From the NCBI GenBank assembly GCA_947629015.1, contig CANRCB010000005.1, positions 1 to 64,000 of the forward strand: 64,000 bases of DNA, in the 5' to 3' direction. The position numbers and the translations under genes are program-made. The DNA comes from an uncultured Gemmiger sp. Its GTDB lineage: Bacteria; Bacillota; Clostridia; Oscillospirales; Ruminococcaceae. Below are positions 8,126-17,700 of this stretch, piece after piece. Position 1 is the stretch's first letter; each line of letters opens with the position of its first letter. The notes under the pieces were generated by a model. The model was not told the DNA's origin. It made no database searches and worked only from the letters and a program-made list of their open reading frames with translations.

Positions 8126-9595
8126 ATGGAAAACCTGCAAACGGAGCGCGCTCTGCATGAGGAATGCGGCGTGTTCGGCATTTATGATTCCACCGGCCGC
8201 ACCGACATGGTGTCGGCCGTGTACAGCGCGCTGTACGCGCTGCAGCACCGCGGGCAGGAGAGCTGCGGCATCGCTTTGAACGTGGACGGCGTGCTTTCCG
8301 GCTACCGGGACCTGGGGCTGGCGGGCGAGGTGTTCACCCCCGCGGTGCTGGCAAACCTGCCGCAGGGCGCCAAAATGGCCTCGGGCCATGTGCGTTACGC
8401 CACCGCCGGGCAGTGCACGCGCTCCAACGCGCAGCCGATGATCGTGCACCACTGCAAGGGCGGCATGGCGCTGTGCCACAACGGCAACCTGACCAACGCC
8501 TACCAGCTGCGCCACGACCTGGAGATGGACGGCTGCATCTTCCACGGCACGTCGGACAGCGAGGTCATCGCCTACCTGCTCACCCGCAACCGCCTCAAGA
8601 CCCCCAGCATCGAGGCCGCCGTCTGCGCCACGATGGAGCAGCTGGAGGGCGCGTACAGCCTGGTCATCATGAGCGCGACCAAGCTCATCGCCGCGCGGGA
8701 CCCGCACGGTTTCCGCCCGCTGTGCATCGGCGCGCTGCCCGACGGCGCCGGCTACGCCTTTGCCTCGGAATCCTGCGCGCTGGACGCCGTGGGGGCGAAG
8801 CTCGTGCGGGACGTCAAGCCCGGCGAGGTGGTCGTCGTCAACCGGGAGGGGCTGCGCAGCATCCCGGCGCTGTGCGGCAGGGCCCCGCACACGCTGTGCG
8901 TGTTCGAGTACATCTATTTCGCGCGGCCGGACAGCGTCATCGAGGGCACCTGCGTGCACGAGGCGCGCAAGCAGGCCGGGCGGTTTTTGGCCCAAAGCCA
9001 CCCGGTGGAAGCCGATGTGGTCATCGGTGCGCCGGATTCCGGCCTGGACGCGGCTTTGGGGTATGCGCTGGAGAGCGGTATCCCCTACGGCGTCGGTTTT
9101 ATCAAAAACAAATACATCGGCCGCACCTTTATCCAGAACAACCAGTCCCTGCGGGAGAGCACGGTGCGCATCAAGCTGAACGCCGTGCCCGCCACGGTGG
9201 CCGGCAAGCGGGTGGTGCTGGTCGACGATTCCATCGTGCGCGGCACCACGAGCGCGCGCACCATCCGCCTGCTGCGGGATGCCGGCGCTACCGAGGTACA
9301 CTACCGCATCTCCGCCCCGCCGTTTGCGCACCCGTGCTATTTCGGCACCGACATCCCGGACGAAAAGCAGCTTATCGCCACCGGCCACACGGTGGAGGAG
9401 ATCAACGCCCTGGTTGGCTCCGACACGCTGGGCTTTTTGAGCATCGGGCAGGTGCAAAAGCTGGCGCCACAGAGCAAATGCGGGTACTGCGTCGGCTGCT
9501 TTACGGGGCAGTATCCCGTTGCGCCGCCGGAAAAAACGATGGAGGAATTCTTCTCCCGGCCGCTGAGCCAGACCGGCCACGGCAAAACACTGTAA
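8126..9595 (+). CDS. purF: Amidophosphoribosyltransferase
   Basis: Committed step of purine synthesis: glutamine plus PRPP to phosphoribosylamine. The N-terminal Ntn-hydrolase glutaminase has its nucleophile cysteine in HEECGVFG at residue 14, implying removal of a 13-residue propeptide as in Bacillus-type PurF. The C-terminal PRTase domain carries the PRPP loop VVLVDDSIVRGTTSAR. The cysteines in CGYCVGCF near the C-terminus, plus upstream ones, fit the [4Fe-4S] cluster of this class. 489 residues. Feedback inhibition by purine nucleotides is a family property. Confidence 0.95.
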   Translation: MENLQTERALHEECGVFGIYDSTGRTDMVSAVYSALYALQHRGQESCGIALNVDGVLSGYRDLGLAGEVFTPAVLANLPQGAKMASGHVRYATAGQCTRSNAQPMIVHHCKGGMALCHNGNLTNAYQLRHDLEMDGCIFHGTSDSEVIAYLLTRNRLKTPSIEAAVCATMEQLEGAYSLVIMSATKLIAARDPHGFRPLCIGALPDGAGYAFASESCALDAVGAKLVRDVKPGEVVVVNREGLRSIPALCGRAPHTLCVFEYIYFARPDSVIEGTCVHEARKQAGRFLAQSHPVEADVVIGAPDSGLDAALGYALESGIPYGVGFIKNKYIGRTFIQNNQSLRESTVRIKLNAVPATVAGKRVVLVDDSIVRGTTSARTIRLLRDAGATEVHYRISAPPFAHPCYFGTDIPDEKQLIATGHTVEEINALVGSDTLGFLSIGQVQKLAPQSKCGYCVGCFTGQYPVAPPEKTMEEFFSRPLSQTGHGKTL

Positions 9596-9610
9596 ATACG
9601 GAGGGCAGAA

Positions 9611-10651
9611 ATGCAAAACAGTCATTCCGCCAGCTATGCCGCCGCCGGGGTGGACATCACCGCCGGGTACAAGGCGGTGGAGCTGATGAAGCAGCACGTC
9701 GCCCGCACCCTGGACGCGCAGTGCATCGGGGGCCTGGGCGGGTTCGGCGGCCTGTTCGCGCCCGACCTGGCCGGCATGAAGGAGCCGGTGCTCATCTCCG
9801 GCACCGACGGCGTGGGCACCAAGCTGCGCATCGCGCAGTATCTTGACCGGCACGACACCATCGGCATCGACTGCGTGGCCATGTGCGTCAACGATATCAT
9901 CTGCGCCGGCGCAAAGCCGCTGTTCTTCCTCGATTACATCGCCTGCGGCAAAAACGTGCCGGAGCGCATCGCGGCCATCGTGGCCGGCGTGGCCGAGGGC
10001 TGCGTGCAGGCCGGCTGTGCCCTCATCGGCGGCGAAACGGCCGAGCATCCCGGCGTGATGCCCGCCGACGATTATGACCTGGCCGGCTTTACCGTCGGCG
10101 TGGTGGACAAGGCCAGGATCCTGGACAACAGCACGATGGCGCCCGGCGACGTGCTCATCGCGCTGCCCTCCTCCGGCGTGCACTCCAACGGGTTCTCGCT
10201 GGTGCGCAAGGTGTTTGACCTGGACGCCCGCCCCGAGGCGCTGGACGTTTACCATGAGGCGCTGGGCGCCACGCTGGGCGAGGCGCTGCTGCGCCCCACC
10301 TGCATCTACGTGAAACCGGTGCTGGCGCTGCTTGACGAGGTGACGGTCAAGGGCATCAGCCACATCACCGGCGGCGGCTTTTTCGAGAACATCCCCCGCA
10401 GCCTGAAGGCCGGCTGCGCGGCGCGCATCCAAAAGGCTGATGTGCGCGTGCCGGCCATCTTCGGCCTCATCGCCGGGGCCGGCGGCATCCCCGAACGCGA
10501 TATGTTCAACACCTTCAACATGGGCGTGGGCATGGTGCTGACGGTGGCCGAAGCGGACGCCGGCCGCGCGCTGGACATCCTCAAGGCCAACGGGCAGGAT
10601 GCTTACCGCCTTGGCAGCATCGTCAACGGTGAAGGGGTGGAGCTCGTATGA
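9611..10651 (+). CDS. purM: Phosphoribosylformylglycinamidine cyclo-ligase (AIR synthase)
   Basis: ATP-dependent closure of FGAM to AIR. 346 residues, family length. Motifs: GTDGVGTKLRIAQ, CVNDIICAGAKPLFFLDY, LIGGETAEHPGVM and GLPSSGVHSNGF-like ALPSSGVHSNGFSLVRK. Its stop overlaps the start of purN in an ATGA, indicating translational coupling. Confidence 0.95.
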   Translation: MQNSHSASYAAAGVDITAGYKAVELMKQHVARTLDAQCIGGLGGFGGLFAPDLAGMKEPVLISGTDGVGTKLRIAQYLDRHDTIGIDCVAMCVNDIICAGAKPLFFLDYIACGKNVPERIAAIVAGVAEGCVQAGCALIGGETAEHPGVMPADDYDLAGFTVGVVDKARILDNSTMAPGDVLIALPSSGVHSNGFSLVRKVFDLDARPEALDVYHEALGATLGEALLRPTCIYVKPVLALLDEVTVKGISHITGGGFFENIPRSLKAGCAARIQKADVRVPAIFGLIAGAGGIPERDMFNTFNMGVGMVLTVAEADAGRALDILKANGQDAYRLGSIVNGEGVELV

Positions 10652-11241
10652 AAAACGTCGCGGTGTTGGTATCGGGCGGCGGCACCAATCTGCAGGCCAT
10701 TTTGGAGAGCGAGCGCCGCGGTGAGAACCCCCACGGCCGCGTCACGCTGGTGGTGGCCAGCAAGCCGGGGGTGTATGCGCTGGAGCGCGCCGCCGCCTTT
10801 GGCGTACCGACGTCGGTGGTGGAGCGCAAGGGCTGCCCCACGCAGGCCGCGTATGACGCCGCCCTGTTGGAGGTGCTGCGCGCCCACGCCATCGACGTGG
10901 TGGTGCTGGCCGGCTTTTTGACGGTGCTGGGCCCCGACTTTACCGCCGCCTACCCCAAAGCCATCCTGAACGTGCACCCCAGCCTGATCCCGAGCTTTTG
11001 CGGCAAGGGGTATTACGGGCTCAAAGTCCACGAGGAGGCGCTCAAGCGCGGGGTGAAGGTGACGGGCGCGACGGTGCATTTTGTCACCGAGGAATGCGAC
11101 GGCGGGCCCATCCTATTGCAAAAAGCGGTGGAGGTCCTGCCCGGCGATACGCCCGAAACGCTGCAAAAGCGCGTGATGGTGGAGGCCGAATGGCAGCTGC
11201 TGCCCAAAGCCCTCGCCATGGTGTGCGCGGGCGAGGTTTGA
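10648..11241 (+). CDS. purN: Phosphoribosylglycinamide formyltransferase, folate-dependent
   Basis: Transfers the formyl group of 10-formyl-THF to GAR. 197 residues. The catalytic NVHPSLIPSF carries the Asn and His. GATVHFVTEECDGGPIL is the C-terminal signature with the catalytic Asp. Starts within the last codons of purM (4-base overlap). Confidence 0.95.
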   Translation: MKNVAVLVSGGGTNLQAILESERRGENPHGRVTLVVASKPGVYALERAAAFGVPTSVVERKGCPTQAAYDAALLEVLRAHAIDVVVLAGFLTVLGPDFTAAYPKAILNVHPSLIPSFCGKGYYGLKVHEEALKRGVKVTGATVHFVTEECDGGPILLQKAVEVLPGDTPETLQKRVMVEAEWQLLPKALAMVCAGEV

Positions 11242-11273
11242 AACATCTGCCAAGGAAAACGGAGGGAAGACCG

Positions 11274-12005
11274 ATGAAAAAGAACCTGTACAAATATCTT
11301 GCCGGAAACGAGTACCCGGGCCGCGGCATCTGCCTGGGCCTTTCCCCCGATGGCGGGACCGCCATGGTGGGGTACTGGATCATGGGCCGCAGCCAGAACA
11401 GCCGCAACCGCGTGTTTGAGCCGGTGCCGGAGCGCGCCGGCATCCGCACCGTTGCCGCCGACCCCGCCAAGCTGGAGGACCCGCACCTGATCATCTACAA
11501 CCCCGTGCTCACCCTGCGGGACACCACCATCGTGACCAACGGCGACCAGACCGATACCATCTACGGCTATATCGAAAACCACCTGTTCCCCGGGTACGGG
11601 TTCGAGGCGGCGCTGGCCACCCGCTGCTTTGAGGACGACGCGCCCAACTTCACCCCGCGCATCTCGGGCGTGGTGGATATGCGGTTCGGCGGCTACAAGC
11701 TGAACATCATCAAGGCCGCCGACGGTGACCCCGCCTGCCCGCTGCACCAGACCTTTGACTACCCGCAGCCCATCGCCGGCACCGGCCACCTTTTAACGAC
11801 CTACCGCCACGACGGCAGCCCCATCCCGAGCTTTGCGGGCGAGCCTGTCGCCGTTGGCATCGACACCGGCGACGCCCGCACCTTTGCCGAAAAGCTGTGG
11901 GCCGCCCTCAACGAGGCAAACAAGGTCAGCCTGTTCGTGCGCGCCATCACGCTGGGCAACGCCAACTATGAGGACGTGCTTATCAACAAATACGAGAAAG
12001 TGTAA
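11274..12005 (+). CDS. IMP cyclohydrolase, stand-alone (PurO/IMP_cyclohyd family)
   Basis: Predicted to close FAICAR to IMP. 243 residues, opening MKKNLYKYLAGNEYPGRGICLGLSPDG. This fits the archaeal-type PurO/IMP_cyclohyd family rather than the N-terminal domain of bifunctional PurH. It sits directly before a stand-alone AICAR transformylase, so the two halves of PurH activity are separate genes. ATG at 11274 follows GGAGGGAAG; the longer upstream frame overlapping purN is not needed. Confidence 0.85.
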   Translation: MKKNLYKYLAGNEYPGRGICLGLSPDGGTAMVGYWIMGRSQNSRNRVFEPVPERAGIRTVAADPAKLEDPHLIIYNPVLTLRDTTIVTNGDQTDTIYGYIENHLFPGYGFEAALATRCFEDDAPNFTPRISGVVDMRFGGYKLNIIKAADGDPACPLHQTFDYPQPIAGTGHLLTTYRHDGSPIPSFAGEPVAVGIDTGDARTFAEKLWAALNEANKVSLFVRAITLGNANYEDVLINKYEKV

Positions 12006-12018
12006 GGAGGCAGTACCC

Positions 12019-13200
12019 ATGCAGGAATTCGGGCTCAAATACGGTACCAACCCCAACCAGAAGCCTTCCCGCATCTATATGGCGGACGGCAGCGCGCTGC
12101 CCATCGAGATCTTGAACGGCAAGCCGGGGTATATCAATTTTCTGGACGCCTTCAACAGCTGGCAGCTGGTGCGCGACCTGAAAAAGGCGCTGGGCCTGCC
12201 GGCCGCGGCCAGCTTCAAGCACGTCTCCCCCGCCGGCGCGGCCGTGGGGCTGCCGCTTGACGATACCCTGCGCCGGATGTACCACATCGCGCCGGATGCG
12301 GCGCTCTCCCCCCTTGCCTGCGCCTACGCGCGCGCCCGCGGGGCGGACCGTATGTCCAGTTTTGGGGATTGGATCGCGCTTTCCGATGTGTGCGATACGG
12401 CGACCGCCAAACTCATCCAGCATGAGGTCTCCGACGGCATCATCGCGCCGGGGTACGAGCCGGAGGCGCTGGCCATCCTGGCCGCCAAGAAAAAGGGCAA
12501 TTACAACGTCGTTTCCATCGACCCCGCCTACACCCCCGCCCCGCTCGAGACGCGCACGGTGTTCGGTATCACGTTCGAACAGGGCCGGCAGGATCTTGCC
12601 ATCACCGCGGATACGATGCTTTCCAACATCGTCACGCAGAACAAGGCCCTGACCGAGGCGCAGAAGCGCGACCTGGTGATGAGCCTGATCGTGCTCAAGT
12701 ACACGCAGTCCAACAGTGTGTGCTATGTGCAGGGCGGGCAGACCATCGGCGTGGGCGCCGGGCAGCAGAGCCGCATCCACTGCACGCGCCTGGCCGGCCA
12801 AAAGGCCGACAACTGGCAGCTGCGCCATATGCCCAAAGTCCTTGACCTGCCCTTCCGCGACGACGTGTCCAAGCCCAACCGCGACAACGCCATCGACGTG
12901 TACATCGGCGACACGCCGGAGGATGTGATCGGCGACGACGTCTGGGCCGAGACCTTTACCGCACAGCCCGCCCCGCTGACCGCACAGGAGAAAAAGGCGT
13001 GGCTCGCGCAGGTGACGGATGTGGCCCTTGGCAGCGACGCCTTCTTCCCCTTTGGGGACAACATCGAGCGCGCGCGCCGCAGCGGCGTGACGGCCATCGT
13101 GCAGCCGGGCGGCTCCATCCGTGATGCCCAGGTCATCGAGACCTGCGACAAATACGGCATCGTGATGGCTTTCTGCGGGATACGGCTATTCCACCACTGA
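12019..13200 (+). CDS. AICAR formyltransferase, stand-alone (PurH C-terminal-type)
   Basis: Predicted to formylate AICAR with 10-formyl-THF. 393 residues, corresponding to the AICARFT part of PurH without the MGS-like cyclohydrolase domain. Motifs: LKYGTNPNQKPSR, ASFKHVSPAGAAVG (the Lys-His catalytic pair), KYTQSNSVCYVQGGQTIGVG with the conserved KYTQSNSV. Ribosome site TAAGGAGG at 12003-12010. Its 3' neighbour is a structured repeat-like RNA element rather than a gene. Confidence 0.9.
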   Translation: MQEFGLKYGTNPNQKPSRIYMADGSALPIEILNGKPGYINFLDAFNSWQLVRDLKKALGLPAAASFKHVSPAGAAVGLPLDDTLRRMYHIAPDAALSPLACAYARARGADRMSSFGDWIALSDVCDTATAKLIQHEVSDGIIAPGYEPEALAILAAKKKGNYNVVSIDPAYTPAPLETRTVFGITFEQGRQDLAITADTMLSNIVTQNKALTEAQKRDLVMSLIVLKYTQSNSVCYVQGGQTIGVGAGQQSRIHCTRLAGQKADNWQLRHMPKVLDLPFRDDVSKPNRDNAIDVYIGDTPEDVIGDDVWAETFTAQPAPLTAQEKKAWLAQVTDVALGSDAFFPFGDNIERARRSGVTAIVQPGGSIRDAQVIETCDKYGIVMAFCGIRLFHH

Positions 13201-13220
13201 GCCTCGCTTCACTCGGCTTT

Positions 13221-13394
13221 AAGAGGGAGGTTCGGCTTGGTTGTCTCGCGCTTCGCGCTCCCCAAGTCGCCTGCACCTCCCCTTAGATTCCCCACCATCG
13301 CAAAAATGCCTTGCGCATACCCTTCGGGCGACTTGCTGCGGCATTTTTGCTCTCGCGGTATCGCCATCGTCGGCGCATGTCCGCCGATGGTGAT
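13221..13394 (+). ncRNA. Candidate structured RNA element, copy 1
   Basis: Lies between the AICAR transformylase gene and purD. Stems seen: P1 GGGAGGT (13225-13231) with ACCTCCC (13275-13281), enclosing an inner hairpin; P3 GCAAAAATGCC (13300-13310) with GGCATTTTTGC (13340-13350); P4 ATCGCCATCG (13360-13369) with CGATGGTGAT (13385-13394). A second copy at 29196-29355 has the same order of stems, similar loops (GGCGACT; GCGCATGTC) and different but still complementary stem bases. It could be an RNA inside the pur transcript or a mobile palindromic repeat. Its function is unknown. Confidence 0.55.
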
Positions 13395-13420
13395 GGATTT
13401 GATATTTTGGGAGGCCCGTT

Positions 13421-14716
13421 ATGAAAATTTTGGTCGTTGGCGGCGGCGGGCGGGAGCACGCCATCATCCGCGCGCTGAAGCAAAGCCCCGACTGTTCCGA
13501 GATCTGGTGCGCGCCGGGCAACGGCGGCATCGGGTATGACGCCCACTGCAAAGCCATCGCCGCCATCGACGTGGCCGCCATGGTCGCCTTTGCGAAGGAA
13601 CAGGCGTTCGATTACGCCGTCGTCGCACAGGACGACCCGCTGGCCCTTGGCATGGTGGACGAGCTGGCGAAGGCGGGCATCCCGGCCTTTGGCCCCGACA
13701 AGGCCGCCGCGCGCATCGAGGCGAGCAAGGTGTTCGCCAAAAACCTGATGAAAAAATACGGCATCCCGACCGCCGGCTACGAGACCTTTGACGACGCTGC
13801 CACCGCCCTTGCCTATATCAAGGCGCAGGGCAAATACCCCGCCGTCATCAAGGCGGACGGGCTGGCGCTGGGCAAGGGCGTGCTCATCTGCCAAAACGAG
13901 GCGGAGGCCGCCGCGGCCCTCAAGGAGATCATGCTGGACAAAAAGTTCGGCGCCTCCGGCAGCCGCGTGGTGGTGGAGGAGTTTTTGACCGGCCCGGAGG
14001 TCAGCGTGCTGGCCTTCTGTGACGGCGTGACCGTCAAGCCGATGGTCTCGAGCATGGACCACAAGCGCGCGCTGGACGGCGACGCGGGCCTGAACACCGG
14101 CGGCATGGGCACCGTGGCGCCCAACCCCTATTACACGCCCGCCATCGCCGCGCGCTGCATGGAGGAGATCTTCCTGCCCACGGTGGCGGCGATGCGCGCC
14201 GAGGGCTGCCCCTTTAAGGGATGCCTCTATTTTGGGCTGATGCTCACCCCAAAGGGGCCCAAGGTCATCGAATACAACTGCCGCTTTGGCGACCCCGAGA
14301 CCCAGGTGGTGCTGCCGCTGCTGGAAAGCGACCTGCTCACCGTCATGCGCGCCACCACCTTTGGCACGCTGGACAAGACCGAGGTCAAATTCCGCGGCGG
14401 CGCCGCCGCCTGCGTGATTTTGGCCTCCGGCGGGTACCCCGTTTCCTACGAGAAGGGCAAGCCCATCGCGGGCCTTAGCGAGGGCCAGCTGCCCGGCGCC
14501 GCCGATGTGACGGTGTACCACGCCGGCACCGCCGTAAAGGACGGGCAGCTCGTCACCGCCGGGGGGCGCGTGCTGGGCGTGGCTGCCACCGCCCCCACCC
14601 TGCCCGAGGCGCTGCAAAAGGCCTACGCGGCGGCGGACAAGATCACCTTTGAAAAGCTGCACCGCCGCAGCGACATCGGCGCGCGGGCGTTGGCCGCGAT
14701 GAAACAGGTAAAGTGA
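13421..14716 (+). CDS. purD: Phosphoribosylamine--glycine ligase (GAR synthetase)
   Basis: ATP-grasp ligase joining glycine to phosphoribosylamine. 431 residues, standard. N-terminal VVGGGGREHAI, central ATP-grasp segment with KADGLALGKGV and GGMGTVAPNPY, metal-binding EYNCRFGDPETQ. GGGAGG precedes the ATG at 13421. It is separated from the preceding purine gene by the 13221-13394 element, so its expression may depend on reading through that structure. Confidence 0.95.
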   Translation: MKILVVGGGGREHAIIRALKQSPDCSEIWCAPGNGGIGYDAHCKAIAAIDVAAMVAFAKEQAFDYAVVAQDDPLALGMVDELAKAGIPAFGPDKAAARIEASKVFAKNLMKKYGIPTAGYETFDDAATALAYIKAQGKYPAVIKADGLALGKGVLICQNEAEAAAALKEIMLDKKFGASGSRVVVEEFLTGPEVSVLAFCDGVTVKPMVSSMDHKRALDGDAGLNTGGMGTVAPNPYYTPAIAARCMEEIFLPTVAAMRAEGCPFKGCLYFGLMLTPKGPKVIEYNCRFGDPETQVVLPLLESDLLTVMRATTFGTLDKTEVKFRGGAAACVILASGGYPVSYEKGKPIAGLSEGQLPGAADVTVYHAGTAVKDGQLVTAGGRVLGVAATAPTLPEALQKAYAAADKITFEKLHRRSDIGARALAAMKQVK

Positions 14717-14725
14717 GGGTGCACG

Positions 14726-17700
14726 ATGGTTTACCGCATCTACGTTGAAAAGAAGCCCGGCTTTGACGGCGAGGCCCAAGGCCTGCGCAAGGAACTGACA
14801 GAGCTTTTGGGCATTGCGGGCCTTACCGGCCTGCGCCTGCTCAACCGCTATGACGTGGAGGGCATCGACAAAGCCCTTTTTGACCGCGCCGTGCCGCTGG
14901 TGTTCAGCGAGCCGCCGGTGGATACCACCTATACCGCCCTGCCCGCCGCCGGCACCGTGTTTGCCGTGGAATATCTGCCCGGCCAGTTTGACCAGCGGGC
15001 GGATTCGGCCAGCCAGTGCATCCAGCTGCTCAGCCAGGGCGAGCGGCCCGAGGTGCGCAGCGCCAGGGTGTATCTTTTGGAGGGGCAGCTTTCCGCCGCG
15101 GACGTGGCCGCCGTCAAGAAATACGTCATCAACCCGGTCGAGGCGCGCGAGGCGGACCTTGGCGAGCGCGCTACCCTCAAAATAGACTTCCCCGCCCCGC
15201 CGATGGTGGAAACGCTCACCGGCTTTTTGCAGATGGACGACGCCGCGCTGGAGGTTTTCCGCGAGGAAAAGGGCCTTGCGATGGATCACGCCGACATCGT
15301 GTTCTGCCAGAACTATTTCAAGACCGAACACCGGGATCCCACCATCACCGAGATACGCCTGATCGACACCTATTGGAGCGACCATTGCCGCCACACCACC
15401 TTTGGCACCATTTTGGACAACGTGCAGATCGACGACGCCGTGGTGCAGGCCGCCTTTGACCGCTATATGGCGCTGCGCTCGGAGACCGGGCGCGACAAAA
15501 AGAACCGCACGCTGATGGACGCCGCCACCATCGGCGCCAAAGCGCTGAAAGCCCGCGGGGTGCTCAAAAACCTGGACGAGAGCGAGGAGATCAACGCCTG
15601 CACCGTCAAGATCAAATGCGACGTAGACGGCGAAGAGCAGGACTGGCTGTTCCTGTTTAAAAACGAGACGCACAACCATCCCACCGAGATCGAGCCCTTT
15701 GGCGGCGCGGCTACCTGCATCGGCGGCGCCATCCGCGACCCGCTCTCGGGCCGCAGCTATGTGTACCAGGCCATGCGCGTGACCGGCGCGGCCGACCCGC
15801 TCAAGCCCGTCAGCGAGACGATGCCCGGCAAGCTGCCGCAGCGCAAGCTCGTGACGACGGCGGCGGCCGGGTATTCCAGCTACGGCAACCAGATCGGCCT
15901 TGCCACCGGCCAGGTGCAGGAGCTCTACCACCCCGGCTACGCGGCCAAGCGGCTGGAGATCGGCGCCGTGGTGGGCGCCACCCCGGCCGGCCATGTGCGG
16001 CGGGAGGAGCCGCAGCCCGGCGACGTGGTCATTTTGCTGGGCGGGCGCACCGGGCGCGACGGCATCGGCGGGGCGACGGGCTCCAGCAAAGCACACAAGC
16101 TGACGAGCCTGGAGACCTGCGGCGCCGAGGTGCAGAAGGGCAACGCCCCCATCGAGCGCAAATTGCAGCGCCTTTTCCGCCGTGCCGATGCCTGCCGGCT
16201 CATCAAGCGCTGCAACGATTTTGGCGCGGGCGGCGTATCCGTCGCCATCGGCGAGCTGGCCGACGGCCTTGTCATCGACCTTGACAAGGTGACGAAAAAA
16301 TACGAGGGCCTGGACGGCACCGAGCTGGCCATCAGCGAAAGCCAGGAGCGCATGGCCGTGGCCGTGGCGGCCGCGGACGCGGACGAGTTTATCCGCCTGG
16401 CGGGCGAGGAGAACCTGGAGGCCACCGTCGTTGCCACCGTGACCGCCGAAAAGCGTATGCGCCAGCTTTGGCGCGGCGTGGCGGTAGCCGACCTTTCGCG
16501 CGGATTCCTCAATTCCAACGGTGCCGAACGCCACGCCGACGCGCACATCACAAAGGGCAGCGTGTGGCAGCCGCAGTGGGCGGGCGAAACGCTCCCCGCG
16601 CGGATGCACAGCCTTGTGACGGATCTCAACGTATGCTGCCAGAAGGGTTTGGGGGAGCGGTTCGATTCCACCATCGGCGCGGCCACCGTGCTGATGCCCT
16701 ACGGCGGCAAAAACCAGCTGACCCCGGCCATGGCGATGGCCGCCAAGCTGCCGGTGGACGGCGAGACGACCACCTGCTCCGGCATGGCGTGGGGGTATAA
16801 CCCCTACCTGATGGAGGCCGACCCCTACCGCGGGGCGTACCTCTCGGTCGTGGAGAGCGTGACAAAGCTCGTGTGCGCCGGCTTTGACGACGGCGCCGCC
16901 TATCTGACCTTCCAGGAATATTTTGAGCATATGGGCACCGAGCCCACCCGCTGGGGCAAGCCGCTGGCGGCGCTGCTGGGCGCGCTGGACGCGCAGATGT
17001 GCCTTGGCATCGCGGCCATCGGCGGCAAGGACAGTATGTCCGGCAGCTTTGAGGGGCTGGACGTGCCGCCGACGCTGGTCAGCTTTGCCACCGCCGTGGG
17101 CAAAACGGGCGCGGTCCTGAGCGCGGAGTTCAAGGCCGCGGGCAGCGCCGTGGTGCTGCTGCGCCCCGAATATGCGGACGGACTGCCCACCGCCGAAAGC
17201 CTGAAAACCATCTATGAGACGGTCAAAGCGCTCAACGCTGCGGGCAAGGTTCGCGCCGCCGCCACGCCCGGCTACGGCTGCCTGGCCGAGGCGCTGTTCA
17301 AAATGTGTGTGGGCAACGGCCTGGGCCTGCGCTTCGCCGATGGGTTTGACTGGCACACGCTGTTCACCCCCTGCTACGGCAGTGTGGTTTTGGAGCTGGC
17401 CGCGCCCGAGGCGGGCGAGGCCATCGCCGTGACCGACGCCGAATATGCCTGGCACTGCGGCGCCGAGGCCGCAGCGCTGGCCCCCCTGCAGGAGGCGTGG
17501 GAGGCAAAGCTGGAGCCGGTGTTCCCCTACCGCAAAGCCGGCGAGGCGGTGCCCGCCCTGCGGTACGAGGCCCCGGCCGCAGCGCGCAGAGCGCCGGCGG
17601 TCAAGTGCCGGAAGCCGCGCGTCATCATTCCGGTGTTCCCCGGCACCAACTGCGAGTATGACACCGCGCGCGCCTTCCGCCGCGCCGGGGCCGACCCGCA

